Notes: a model not told the origin generated them from the sequence alone. A stretch of 64,000 nt of DNA from Paenibacillus silvisoli (GCF_030866765.1 NZ_CP133017.1:5684501-5748500); one strand, 5' to 3'. Shown: positions 6,472 through 15,050, counted from the stretch's first letter. Made by a program: numbers and translations.

Positions 6472-7658
6472 AAAGCGCGTATAGTGAACGAATAGGGGAT
6501 TCGTTTCGTCAAACGCTCCGGGTTCATGCCCCGGCCGTCCAGCATGCACATGTCCGCGATCGCTTCCGGTACGTCCTCCAGCATATTGGCATGCAGCGTC
6601 GTCATGCTCCCGGCATGCCCCCTCGTGCAAGCCCGCACATAGATATTCGCATCCTCGTCCCTGATTTCGGCATGAACGATTCGCTGCGGGGACTGGCGCA
6701 GCGCCAGCTTGAACGCCTGCGTGGAGCGGTGCAAAGCATCGTCCTCATCCGCCTCGTATTCAATGACGTTCTTCTCCGGGAAGTCACGTCTAAGCATCAT
6801 TTCGTGCCTGCTTTCGATCGTAACGATCCGCTCCTCGTCAGGCAGCTCGCCAATAAGCGCCTTAATGAGATTGGTCTTGCCGGAGTTCGTCGGTCCGATA
6901 ACAACGAGATTGAATCTCGCCTCCAGCACGGACAAGAGAATCTGCCGAAGCCGCTCGCTGATCGTGCCGAACTCCTCCGCGCTAAGCTGCCCTAGCTCAA
7001 ACCGCCTGACGGTATAGAACCGGAGCGTAAGCGTCGGCTGCGCCGTAAACCCGAACCCGGTCATCGTGACCCTCGTGCCGTCGCGCAGCATCACTTCCGC
7101 CCAACGCTTGCGCGGAGTGATGCGGTCATTGTTGTAAAGCACCAGGTTCTGCTGTATGCGTTCGACCTCGCGAAGCGAATCAAAATCATAAACAGAAGGC
7201 GTGCTGCGCCCATCGCGCACCTCGAAAATTTGCGTGCCGACAACCTGAATCTCCTCAAGCCCCTCCCGCTTCTGCAGCACGAGCTCCAGCACGTTCATGC
7301 CGATCACCTCGGCGAACAACGCCTCGGCAAGCGTGGCGTACGGATGCTGGTAGCCCGGCAAATCGTGGATGCGCTGCCGCAGCAGCCGATCCGCAATGAC
7401 CGCCAATATCCGCTCCCGATCGTCGGTGTAGCCGAGCACCGCCCGGTTCAAGCTCTCGTTGTAGGCACGCCGTTCCTCTTCCGTTTCGCCGCGGGGAAGC
7501 GCCAAATAAGCGCGCACATCCTCCGATAAGCGGCCGAAGTCCCGCTGCGCATCCGATTCCGCCGACGCATCGGATGCCGCATCATATACAGCCGCCGTCT
7601 CGCCGGCAAGCAGCCTGGCGGAAAAAGCGGCCGGCGAAAACCGCGCCTCTCCCTTCAT
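6357..7658 (-). pseudogene. cpaF: CpaF/TadA-like pilus ATPase interrupted by the prophage
   Basis: The secretion ATPase that powers Flp/Tad pilus assembly. From ATG 7658 the product has a Walker A box GPTNSGKTNLI, the region VHAEIRDEDANIYVRACTRG and GSMTTLHANM, all typical of CpaF. The host-derived part stops after about 385 residues near 6505, short of the family's C-terminus. The frame then runs about 48 codons into phage DNA antisense to the integrase and ends at 6357, giving a hybrid tail. The start overlaps the cpaE stop (TGATG), indicating translational coupling. Whether the hybrid still works is doubtful, as the C-terminal subdomain is lost. Precise excision of the phage would restore the gene. 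Confidence 0.85.
6489..6503. other. Probable phage-chromosome junction (attR/attL core region)
   Basis: Reading the pilus ATPase frame on the minus strand, family-like sequence runs to NPERLTKRI, near 6505, then becomes sequence that also encodes the integrase end. At that place lies CGAATAGGGGATTCG, five-base arms (CGAAT, ATTCG) around AGGGG. Large serine integrases recognise short imperfect dyads, so this is the best candidate for the crossover region. The exact core cannot be set without the other phage end. Confidence 0.55.
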
Positions 7659-8518
7659 CAGGAGCTCACTCCCCCGCGGTGCGTCAACAGCTTTCTGTAC
7701 CAGGGCTGGGCCGTCATTCTCGCCTGCCGCTTCAAGCCGTAATGCTGGACCAGCTTCTTCGCGGGCTCCTTCATCATCGAACGCCCCCGCTCGTCCGTCA
7801 TCAGCCACTCCTCGAGCGTACCGCTGTCCAGCTGCGAAAGCAGCGGCTCCGTGAGCGCAACCTCCCCAAGGAATGTAACGCCAAGCTCTTTGCAAATATC
7901 TTTCACATGAAATCCTCCCTTGCCCCAAGGCTGTTGTATGATGACCGCTTCATAATCGCGGGCGTTAATGCCAAATAATGCGGACAGCTGCTTGATCCAG
8001 CGCTGCCCGTCCTCCTGAAAATGCGACAGCGCGCTTGTCGTCACGATAACCCGCTTGTTCGCCTTGCGCAGCGCGCAAACCGTCGCGGCATTGTCCCAAT
8101 ACGCGCCGACATCGGCGATGACCACGCTGAACGTCTGCTCTGCGACAGCGAGCAGATGCTCCAATTCTTCAATCGTGAAAAACTCGGCCTGATCCCGCAG
8201 CATATTGCCGAACAGCACATACAGATCAGGCGCGCCCCGGCACCGGTGCATCGAACGCAGCAGCTTGTCCGGCAGCAGCGAGCCGGTGAGCAGCTCCGGA
8301 CGCAGTCCGTCCAGCGTCGCCGCCGGCCTATCGATGCCAAGAAAACGATGCGCCTTGGCGCTTTTCAGATTGAGGCAGAGGAACCCGACAGGGCGGCCGC
8401 TCTCCTCGGCGATGCGGCACGCCGCGGCGAAAGCCGCCGAAGTCGTGCCAATATTCGGCGTCGTTCCGACGAACGTAATGAGCGGGGCGGCAGAGCCTGT
8501 CAAATAGCTTCCGCTCAT
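7658..8518 (-). CDS. cpaE: CpaE/TadZ-like pilus localisation protein with atypical P-loop
   Basis: A 286-residue MinD/ParA-fold protein by position and pattern, the CpaE/TadZ member that places the pilus machine in the cell. The start at 8518 overlaps the cpaB stop by ATGA. The N-terminal loop reads ITFVGTTPNIGTTSAAFA, where the Walker A lysine is missing (G-T-T in place of G-K-T), and no signature lysine of the KGG type is seen either. A hydrophobic strand VVIADVGAYW follows where the second acidic motif would be. Loss of the lysine suggests weak or absent ATP hydrolysis, as reported for some TadZ proteins. Three pilus genes (cpaB, cpaE, cpaF) overlap in a row. Confidence 0.75.
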   Translation of the reverse strand: MSGSYLTGSAAPLITFVGTTPNIGTTSAAFAAACRIAEESGRPVGFLCLNLKSAKAHRFLGIDRPAATLDGLRPELLTGSLLPDKLLRSMHRCRGAPDLYVLFGNMLRDQAEFFTIEELEHLLAVAEQTFSVVIADVGAYWDNAATVCALRKANKRVIVTTSALSHFQEDGQRWIKQLSALFGINARDYEAVIIQQPWGKGGFHVKDICKELGVTFLGEVALTEPLLSQLDSGTLEEWLMTDERGRSMMKEPAKKLVQHYGLKRQARMTAQPWYRKLLTHRGGVSS

Positions 8519-9237
8519 GGCTCGCTCTCCCCCGCTTTCGCGATATCCAGCGAGTCGGAGGAATAGGCGATGACCACCTTGCTCTTGCCGTCTTTGCAGA
8601 GGGAATCGAGGCGCAGCCACTGCGATTCCGTCAAATTCAAATTGACGGAATCGATCATGCCGTTCGCATCGCGCCTTGCGGCATACATGCCCTCCTTGTT
8701 CGAATTGGCGAGCGACTTCAGGTTCGAATGGTCCATATCGTCGATTTCCACATTGCCGGACGTTTTCACGGAAGCGACCGTAACCGAATCGGGAAACAAA
8801 CGCACGGACTCCGCGCCTCCTCCCGACAAGTAAACGACGACCCGGTCTCCCGCCCGAATCCCGTTGGACACGGAAAGCACATAGTCCCGCGGGATTTGAA
8901 AGGTAGATTGGTCGCGGCCGGGCAGCAGCCGGAACTTGTCTACTTTCCAGCTCAGCACCGGCTCATTCGCGCCCAAAGGCACGACGACTTCCATGCCGCC
9001 GAGCTCTTCCGGATGCAGCGACATTTCCGGAACGTAGGACGCTTTAGCGATCTGCTTCATGCCCAGCAAGTCCGCCTGCAGCCGCTCCCCCGCGGCGACG
9101 AACCGGACAGGCACGACGACCTCGACCGTCTCCTGAAACTTCACTTGGCGCAGCTGCAGCACATACACGCCGTAAACCAACAAGCCCGATACAAGGGCTG
9201 CCGAAACCGTAATCCAAACATGGCGTTTTCTATTCAT
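8515..9237 (-). CDS. cpaB: CpaB/RcpC-like SAF-domain pilus assembly protein
   Basis: A 240-residue protein with one N-terminal membrane anchor (HVWITVSAALVSGLLVYGVY), then a SAF domain (VPVRFVAAGERLQADLLGMK) and a second beta-rich domain (VSNGIRAGDRVVVYLSGG). CpaB/RcpC proteins of Tad systems have this layout and act on the outside of the membrane. In Gram-positives there is no outer-membrane secretin, so the partner must differ. It is the first gene of the visible operon; GAGAGGAG precedes the ATG. The downstream tadB/tadC and pilin genes expected of such an operon would be beyond the prophage. Confidence 0.75.
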   Translation of the reverse strand: MNRKRHVWITVSAALVSGLLVYGVYVLQLRQVKFQETVEVVVPVRFVAAGERLQADLLGMKQIAKASYVPEMSLHPEELGGMEVVVPLGANEPVLSWKVDKFRLLPGRDQSTFQIPRDYVLSVSNGIRAGDRVVVYLSGGGAESVRLFPDSVTVASVKTSGNVEIDDMDHSNLKSLANSNKEGMYAARRDANGMIDSVNLNLTESQWLRLDSLCKDGKSKVVIAYSSDSLDIAKAGESEP

Positions 9238-9274
9238 GGCACTCCTCTCGCGCAGCTAATAAAGCGATAAATGC

Positions 9275-9320
9275 AAAAAAGAACGCAAGCAGGGGCATGT
9301 GACCCAGGCTTGCGTTCTTC
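9275..9320 (-). terminator. Perfect hairpin before cpaB: araC terminator or operon attenuator
   Basis: The 12-base arms AAGAACGCAAGC and GCTTGCGTTCTT are exact complements, with a loop of 16 bases and a U-run on the minus strand. It ends only about 38 bases before the cpaB start, so the pilus promoter probably lies upstream of it. A candidate promoter (TTGTCT, 17 bases, ATTATA on the minus strand) is found near 9350-9385. The hairpin may therefore terminate the AraC gene and also sit in the leader of the pilus operon. Confidence 0.75.
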
Positions 9321-9420
9321 GCATAGCTGTCGCTAATTAGATGCAACATATAATGTTGAACTCATAATACCAGACAATCAAATAGGTGTCTAGAACAAAT
9401 TGGCATTTTCTCAAAAATTG

Positions 9421-10302
9421 TTAACTTTGGTCGTGGCGCTGACGATATTCGGACGGCGTGCACTGATAGACGGTCCGGAACATTTTGCAGAAATAGCTGA
9501 AGTTGTCGAAGCCCGCTTCCATCGCCGCTTCGCCGACCGACGACTTGCGCTCGGCCAGAAGCGCGGCGGCAATGCGGATTCGCAGCGAATTGATATATTC
9601 AACCGGGGTTTTGCGCATGAAAGACTTGAATACCCGGGTAAAATGCCCCTCGCTCATGCCCGCCTCCTGAGCCAGCTCCTTAATGGTCAGCTTCCGGGCA
9701 TAATGCGTATCGATATACGTCAGCACCGCCTTCAGACGTTCCTGCGTATGCGCGTCAAGCGGCGAACGCGGTTCGCTGCGCGCGAACGCGGCCCGCGAGA
9801 CATACTCGGCGAGCAGCTCATAGAGTCCGGCCTTCAACCGAAGCGGCTTAGCCGGATCTACCGAATGTTCCAGTAAGAGCAGCCGCTCGAGCAACGGAAA
9901 TAACGCGGAAGCCAGCTCGGAGCCTCGCGCCGCATGGGGTTCAGGCACAAGCCGCCCGCGCCGGATCGGCTCCAAATACTGAAGCGCTGCATGGTCGCCA
10001 TGGCCCAGGAGCCAGTCCAAATCAAAGACTAACGCCGCATATGTGCAAGCCGCGCCCTGAAGCGCGTATCCGCCATGCAGCTCGCCGCCCGGAATAAACA
10101 GCACTTCGCCGGCTCTGACTTCGTACGTTGACAGCCCGATTTGGAAAACCGCCTCCCCGCTCTCGACAGCCAGAAACTCCGCTTCCTCATGCCAATGGTT
10201 GTCGAGAATCGGATCGCCTGCCGACCGTTCCATGCGGTAGAGACCGACAGGAAGACCGGGGCTGCCGTGACGCCTGTTTTCGCGCAAATGATGGAGGTCC
10301 AT
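9421..10302 (-). CDS. AraC-family regulator of the alpha-xylosidase gene
   Basis: A 293-residue protein. Residues 1-150 form a cupin sensing domain (DNHWHEEAEFLAVESGEAVF, then PGGELHGGYA), as in arabinose- or sugar-sensing AraC proteins. Residues about 190-290 hold two helix-turn-helix motifs (TIKELAQEAGMSEGHFTRVF and the FDNFSYFCKMFRTVYQCTPS block). It is transcribed divergently from the GH31 gene, 134 bases apart, so it is very likely its regulator; the inducer may be a xyloside-type disaccharide, which is inferred from the target gene. GAGGTGG precedes the ATG. Confidence 0.85.
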   Translation of the reverse strand: MDLHHLRENRRHGSPGLPVGLYRMERSAGDPILDNHWHEEAEFLAVESGEAVFQIGLSTYEVRAGEVLFIPGGELHGGYALQGAACTYAALVFDLDWLLGHGDHAALQYLEPIRRGRLVPEPHAARGSELASALFPLLERLLLLEHSVDPAKPLRLKAGLYELLAEYVSRAAFARSEPRSPLDAHTQERLKAVLTYIDTHYARKLTIKELAQEAGMSEGHFTRVFKSFMRKTPVEYINSLRIRIAAALLAERKSSVGEAAMEAGFDNFSYFCKMFRTVYQCTPSEYRQRHDQS

Positions 10303-10344
10303 TTTTCCACCTCAAATATCAGAATCGTAGTAAGATCAAGCATA

Positions 10345-10396
10345 ATAGTGCAAGTTAAACTATTTCCAAATCAGTATACTGTTAGTATAGTGCAAG
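10345..10396. promoter_or_regulatory. Direct-repeat operator pair between araC-like gene and GH31 gene
   Basis: The 10-base word ATAGTGCAAG occurs at 10345-10354 and again at 10387-10396, 42 bases apart, exactly four DNA turns. AraC-family dimers bind direct repeats on one DNA face, so this pair is the natural operator. The second copy overlaps a possible -10 (TATAGT, 10386-10391) with TTTCCA 17 bases upstream. Binding is inferred. Confidence 0.6.
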
Positions 10397-10436
10397 AATC
10401 AATATCTACTCCAACTTGCGAGAGGATGAACGACCG

Positions 10437-12761
10437 ATGAAATTCAGCGATGGCTACTGGATGACCCGCGAAGGCTACCAAGTGCTTACCCCTTACGAGG
10501 TTCATGACGTTCAAGTGAAAGGAAACCGCATTACCGTATTTGCAACGCACCGCCATTTGGAAAACCGCGGAAATACGTTGAACGAGCCGTTGATGACGAT
10601 GGAATTTTCGTCCCCGATGAAGGACATCATCCGCGCAAAATTTTATCACCATAAAGGCACGCGCCGTCTGAGTCCTTCTTCGTTCCCGCTGCTTGCGGCA
10701 GGCGACGCTCCCGTTGAAATCGAAAACAATGCCGACATTGTCACGCTGAAGAGCGGCGATGCCGCCGTGACGATTACGAAAGCGCATCCGATCTCCATTA
10801 CCTATACCTTTAAAGGGAAAAAGCTTACGCGCAGCGGCTCACGCCAAACCGGCTATGTGAAAGCGGACGACGGCCATCACCATTTCCGCGAGCAGCTGGA
10901 CCTCGGCATCGGCGAAACGGTATACGGGCTTGGCGAACGGTTCACGCCGTTTGTGAAGAACGGACAAGTGGTCGATATTTGGAATCAGGACGGCGGCACG
11001 GCTTCCGAGCAAGCGTACAAAAACATCCCGTTCTTCGTGACGAACCGCGGCTATGGCGTGTTCGTTAACCATCCTGAGCTCGTTTCGTACGAAGTGGCTT
11101 CGGAGAAAGTATCGAAAACGCAATTCAGCGTAGCCGGCGAATCGCTCGAATACTACGTGGTTGGCGGCGATACGCTGAAGGACGTGCTGGCGAACTACAC
11201 GTCGCTGACGGGCAAGCCTGCCCTGCCTCCGGCTTGGTCGTTCGGCTTGTGGCTGACGACTTCATTTACGACGAATTACGACGAAGCGACGGTAACGAGC
11301 TTTGTCGACGGCATGGCGGAGCGCGATTTGCCGCTTGCCGTATTCCATTTTGACTGCTTCTGGATGAAGGAATACGAATGGTGCAACTTCGAATGGGACG
11401 AGCGCGTCTTCCCGGATCCTAAAGGCATGCTGGAGCGCTTGAAAGCAAAAGGGCTGCATATCTGCGTCTGGATCAACAGCTACATCGCGCAGCGCTCGCC
11501 GCTGTTTGACGAAGCGATGGAGCTCGGCTATTTGGTCAAGCGTCCGGACGGCAGCGTTTGGCAGTGGGATTTGTGGCAGTACGGCATGGGCCTCGTCGAT
11601 TTCACGAATCCAGGGGCATGCGACTGGTTCAAGAGCAAGCTGGCCGCGCTGATCGATATGGGCGTCGACAGCTTCAAAACCGATTTCGGCGAGCGCATCC
11701 CGACGGATGTCGTGTACTTCGACGGCTCCGACCCGCATCAAATGCATAACTATTACACGCAGCTGTACAACAAGGTCGTCTTCGAGCTGCTGGAAGAAAA
11801 ACGCGGCAAAGGCGAAGCGGCACTGTTTGCCCGCTCCGCAACGGCCGGCGGCCAGCAGTTCCCGGTACACTGGGGCGGCGACTGCGAAGCGACGTACGAG
11901 TCGATGGCGGAAAGCCTGCGCGGCGGTCTATCGCTCGGCTTGTCCGGCTTCAGCTTCTGGAGCCACGATATCGGCGGCTTCGAGCAAAGCTCGCCTCCGG
12001 ATCTGTACAAGCGCTGGGTCGCGTTCGGCCTGCTCTCCAGCCACAGCCGTCTGCACGGCAGCACTTCGTACCGCGTGCCTTGGCTGTACGACGAAGAAGC
12101 GGTCGACGTGCTCCGTCACTTCACGAAGCTCAAGCTGCGCTTGATGCCGTACTTGTTCGGCCAATCCGTCGAATCCGTGAAGATCGGCCTGCCGGTCATG
12201 CGGGCGATGGTGCTCGAATTCGGCGAAGATCCGACCTGCGATTATGCCGACCGCCAGTATATGCTCGGCGATAACATCCTCGTCGCTCCGATCTTTAACA
12301 GCGAAGGCGAGTCCACGTACTACCTGCCGAAAGGCACTTGGACGCACTACTTGTCCGGCGAGCAAGCCGAAGGCGGCGTATGGCGCACCGATCGCTACGA
12401 TTACTTCAGCCTGCCGTTGTTCGTCCGCGAAAACTCGCTCATTCCTGTCGGCACCGAAGACAGCCGTCCGGATTACGACTATGCTTCCGGCGTGACGCTG
12501 CAGCTGTTCGCCCTTCAAGACGGCGCGACCGCAACAGCCACGGTGCCAAACGTAGCCGGCGAAACGGTATTCACGGCTAAGGCAAGCCGCAGCGGCTCCA
12601 CCATTACGGTGGAAACGCAAGGGGAAGCTGCAGGCTGGAGCGTTGTCCTTCGCGGCATCGACGCCGTTCAGTCCATCCAAGGCGGACAATCGGATGCCGC
12701 TTCGGAAGGCGCGCGCATTATCCCGGTTGACGGCGCATCGCGTGTTGTGATTGAACTATAG
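10437..12761 (+). CDS. yicI: GH31 alpha-xylosidase (YicI-like)
   Basis: A 774-residue glycoside hydrolase family 31 enzyme, same length class as E. coli YicI. The start MKFSDGYWMTREG resembles the YicI N-terminus. The nucleophile motif SFKTDFGERIP puts Asp at residue 416 and the acid/base motif HWGGDCEATY puts Asp at 482, the same numbers as in YicI. The QAWxx region and AFHFDCFWMKEYEW match the alpha-xylosidase subgroup rather than alpha-glucosidases. No signal peptide is seen, so it acts in the cytoplasm, removing alpha-1,6-xylose from imported xyloglucan-like oligosaccharides. GAGAGGA lies upstream of the ATG. Monocistronic: a terminator follows and the regulator is divergent. Confidence in the subgroup is high, though natural substrate needs assay. 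Confidence 0.92.
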   Translation: MKFSDGYWMTREGYQVLTPYEVHDVQVKGNRITVFATHRHLENRGNTLNEPLMTMEFSSPMKDIIRAKFYHHKGTRRLSPSSFPLLAAGDAPVEIENNADIVTLKSGDAAVTITKAHPISITYTFKGKKLTRSGSRQTGYVKADDGHHHFREQLDLGIGETVYGLGERFTPFVKNGQVVDIWNQDGGTASEQAYKNIPFFVTNRGYGVFVNHPELVSYEVASEKVSKTQFSVAGESLEYYVVGGDTLKDVLANYTSLTGKPALPPAWSFGLWLTTSFTTNYDEATVTSFVDGMAERDLPLAVFHFDCFWMKEYEWCNFEWDERVFPDPKGMLERLKAKGLHICVWINSYIAQRSPLFDEAMELGYLVKRPDGSVWQWDLWQYGMGLVDFTNPGACDWFKSKLAALIDMGVDSFKTDFGERIPTDVVYFDGSDPHQMHNYYTQLYNKVVFELLEEKRGKGEAALFARSATAGGQQFPVHWGGDCEATYESMAESLRGGLSLGLSGFSFWSHDIGGFEQSSPPDLYKRWVAFGLLSSHSRLHGSTSYRVPWLYDEEAVDVLRHFTKLKLRLMPYLFGQSVESVKIGLPVMRAMVLEFGEDPTCDYADRQYMLGDNILVAPIFNSEGESTYYLPKGTWTHYLSGEQAEGGVWRTDRYDYFSLPLFVRENSLIPVGTEDSRPDYDYASGVTLQLFALQDGATATATVPNVAGETVFTAKASRSGSTITVETQGEAAGWSVVLRGIDAVQSIQGGQSDAASEGARIIPVDGASRVVIEL

Positions 12762-12769
12762 TTATAAAG

Positions 12770-12814
12770 AAGGCCTCATCCTCCGTAATAATGCGGGTGA
12801 TGAGGCCTTTTTTT
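12770..12814. terminator. Bidirectional terminator between GH31 gene and orphan gene
   Basis: The arms AAGGCCTCATC and GATGAGGCCTT are perfect complements around an 18-base loop, followed by seven T on the plus strand. It ends the GH31 transcript and overlaps the very end of the convergent small gene by two bases. Confidence 0.9.
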
Positions 12815-13151
12815 AACGCAGGGCACCGTTATAAGAGTGACGGGTGTTAGCTAAGTTCGGTGACTTACTTTCATCCTCTCTAGGTAAGGCAGCATACAAG
12901 CGCTGATCTTTTAACGCATAGTTGGATCGTTCAAAAACTCCTGCCATTAGATTGTCTAAATAAGGGAGTCTCTGATTAATGGACTCGATGCTTCGATGAT
13001 GCAAACCCGGAGTGGTCCGATGAAGAACCTCCGACATCTCTAGTGTAATTTTTTTAGTGGTTTGTACATCCTTACCTTCAATAGCTTTCCTGTAAGCCGG
13101 TATTAATTTTCGCAAGTAAATCTCATCACTCTCTGTCCAACGTTCGGCCAT
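12813..13151 (-). CDS. Orphan hypothetical protein, AT-rich
   Basis: A 112-residue basic protein beginning MAERWTESDEIYLRKLIP. The first 25 residues resemble the start of Myb/SANT or RsfA-like helical domains (W-T-E-S-D-E-x-x-L), but the remainder does not match a domain I recognise. The ATG at 13151 is preceded by AAAGGA nine bases away. It sits alone between two terminators, and its sequence is visibly richer in A and T than the neighbouring sugar genes, which suggests a recent arrival, perhaps from a phage. Function unknown; a DNA-binding role is only suggested. Confidence 0.6.
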   Translation of the reverse strand: MAERWTESDEIYLRKLIPAYRKAIEGKDVQTTKKITLEMSEVLHRTTPGLHHRSIESINQRLPYLDNLMAGVFERSNYALKDQRLYAALPREDESKSPNLANTRHSYNGALR

Positions 13152-13246
13152 GAATATCATCCTTTCATATGCCCCATAATCTCTAGTCAAGCTAGTATCA
13201 CAGAAACTATATGCATCCTCTTTTTAGTTTAGTTACGCGGTTACAA

Positions 13247-13288
13247 AGAAAAAGCCCGCTCCGGCCATCCAAGGCCGAAATGGGCTTC
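13247..13288 (-). terminator. Terminator of the first CUT1 importer operon
   Basis: On the minus strand GAAGCCCATTTCGGCC pairs with GGCCGGAGCGGGCTT around a short loop and is followed by a U-run. It lies 18 bases after the stop of the permease gene at 13306. Confidence 0.85.
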
Positions 13289-13305
13289 TCCTCAACACAA
13301 TCCTT

Positions 13306-14133
13306 TTACCCTTTAACCGCTCCCGCAACCATGCCCTTAATAATGTATTTCTGCAAGAACAGAAACACGGCAATCGGCGGAATCGACGTATACACGACCG
13401 CTGTGAGCGCGTACTGCCATTCGCTCTTGTACTGGCCGAAGAACTTGTACGAAGCCAGCTGCAGCGTCGATTGCTTGCCGTTCAGCATAATGAGCGGCAG
13501 CAGGAAGTCGTTCCAAATCCACATCACGTTCAGAATAATAACCGTACTGATAACGGGAACCATAACCGGAAACACGATGCGGAAAAATACGCCGTACCGG
13601 GATGCGCCGTCGATCGCGCCGCTCTCCTCAAGCTCTAGCGGAAGCGACTTCACGAAGCCGTGGAACATGAACACCGCGAGCGGCGCGCCAAGTCCCAAAT
13701 AGATAACGCTCAAGCCGCCAAGCGAGTTGATCAAGTGAAGCGATTTGGACAGTTTCGTCAGCGTGATCATGAACGACTGGAACGGAATCATCATCGGCGA
13801 AATGCAGAGGAAGAACAGAAATGCGCTTAGCTTCGTCTTCGTCCGCGAAAGCTTGTAGCCGGCCAGGGAGCCGATGAAGACGATGCCCGCCACGCTGACG
13901 AGCGTGAGCAGGAACGTGTTCATGAACAGCTTCGGATAACCCATCAGGTCCCAAACAGCGCGGTAGTTGTCCGACATTAGCGTTTCCGGGAACGCCAGAA
14001 TGTTCGTCAGCACCTGCTCATACGTTTTGAACGAGTTGAACACGACGAGCAGCAGCGGATAAATAAACAACAGGGCCAGAACGGCGATAACGATTTCCAG
14101 AAGCGCGATGCCTCTTCTTTGACTGCGATGCAT
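13306..14133 (-). CDS. CUT1 sugar ABC permease, MalG type
   Basis: A 275-residue inner-membrane permease with six predicted spans. The EAA-loop motif LELEESGAIDGASRYGVFFR, near residue 180, is the contact for the ATPase and defines the CUT1 family. It ends in ITKGMVAGAVKG-type sequence (IIKGMVAGAVKG), typical of MalG-like partners. Its start overlaps the stop of the first permease (TGATG). No ATPase is coded in this operon, so a shared MsmX-like ATPase elsewhere on the chromosome is expected, as in Bacillus. Substrate unknown; probably an oligosaccharide. Confidence 0.9.
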   Translation of the reverse strand: MHRSQRRGIALLEIVIAVLALLFIYPLLLVVFNSFKTYEQVLTNILAFPETLMSDNYRAVWDLMGYPKLFMNTFLLTLVSVAGIVFIGSLAGYKLSRTKTKLSAFLFFLCISPMMIPFQSFMITLTKLSKSLHLINSLGGLSVIYLGLGAPLAVFMFHGFVKSLPLELEESGAIDGASRYGVFFRIVFPVMVPVISTVIILNVMWIWNDFLLPLIMLNGKQSTLQLASYKFFGQYKSEWQYALTAVVYTSIPPIAVFLFLQKYIIKGMVAGAVKG

Positions 14134-15020
14134 CAGGCTTCCACCTCTCTGCTTTTCGTGAAGCGCACTTGAATGATCGTAATGACGAGAATCAGGATGA
14201 CGAATACGAGCGATTTGGCCGTTGCATAGCCGAACCGGTTATTCACGAACGCCTCGTTGTAAATATCGATCGTGATGCTGTTCGTCGAGCCGCCAGGCCC
14301 GCCGAAGGTCAGCGTGTAAATAATATCGAATACTTTGAGCGAGTTCGCGATCGACAGGAACAGCGCTACGGTGATGGAAGGCATGAGCAACGGCAAGGTG
14401 ATCCGGAAAAACCGGTTCAATCCTACGCAGCCGTCGATCGAAGCCGCTTCCAGCAAATCGCCCGGCACGGCCTGCAGGCCCGTGATGTAAATCATCATAT
14501 AAAAGCCGACCGACTGCCAGATGCCGACGAGCAAAATCGACCAGAACGCAAGCGTCGGCGAACCGAGCCAGCTCCATTGGAAGATGCCCCAGCCCGTAGC
14601 GTCGTACAGAACGTCAAAGCCCTTCGTAAAAATAAATTTCCAGACAAAGCCGATAATGATCAAGCTGATAATATACGGTACGAAGAACGCCGTCCGGTAC
14701 AAGCCGCGGAACCGAAGCGTTTTGGTCAAGATGACGGCCAGCACGATGGCGACGACGTTCGTCAGCACAACGGCCAGCAAAGTGTATTCAAGCGTGAAGA
14801 ACAGCGCCTTCAACGCGTTTGTGTCCGAAGTCAGTAGTTCTTTAAAATTTTTCAGGCCGATAAATTTAATGTGCTTGCCTACGCCGTTCCACTTGGTCAT
14901 GGAATAATACATCGACATCAAAAAAGGCACGATCGCGGAGAGCATAATGCATGCGACGGCCGGCAGGACAAATACGCCAAACTCGATTCTGTTTCCCCAT
15001 TTATTGCGTGTTTGCATCAT
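14133..15020 (-). CDS. CUT1 sugar ABC permease, MalF type
   Basis: A 295-residue permease with six membrane segments, starting MMQTRNKWGNRIEF and a first span near residues 15-35. The conserved loop GDLLEAASIDGCVGLNRFFR is the ATPase contact. It forms the channel with the MalG-type protein encoded immediately after. It is separated from the binding-protein gene by 124 bases holding a GC-rich hairpin. Part of a kinase-regulator-binding protein-permease cluster that is one of three such sugar systems in the window. Confidence 0.9.
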   Translation of the reverse strand: MMQTRNKWGNRIEFGVFVLPAVACIMLSAIVPFLMSMYYSMTKWNGVGKHIKFIGLKNFKELLTSDTNALKALFFTLEYTLLAVVLTNVVAIVLAVILTKTLRFRGLYRTAFFVPYIISLIIIGFVWKFIFTKGFDVLYDATGWGIFQWSWLGSPTLAFWSILLVGIWQSVGFYMMIYITGLQAVPGDLLEAASIDGCVGLNRFFRITLPLLMPSITVALFLSIANSLKVFDIIYTLTFGGPGGSTNSITIDIYNEAFVNNRFGYATAKSLVFVILILVITIIQVRFTKSREVEA

Positions 15021-15050
15021 CTCACTCCACCCGAATGCTGTGATGGACAG

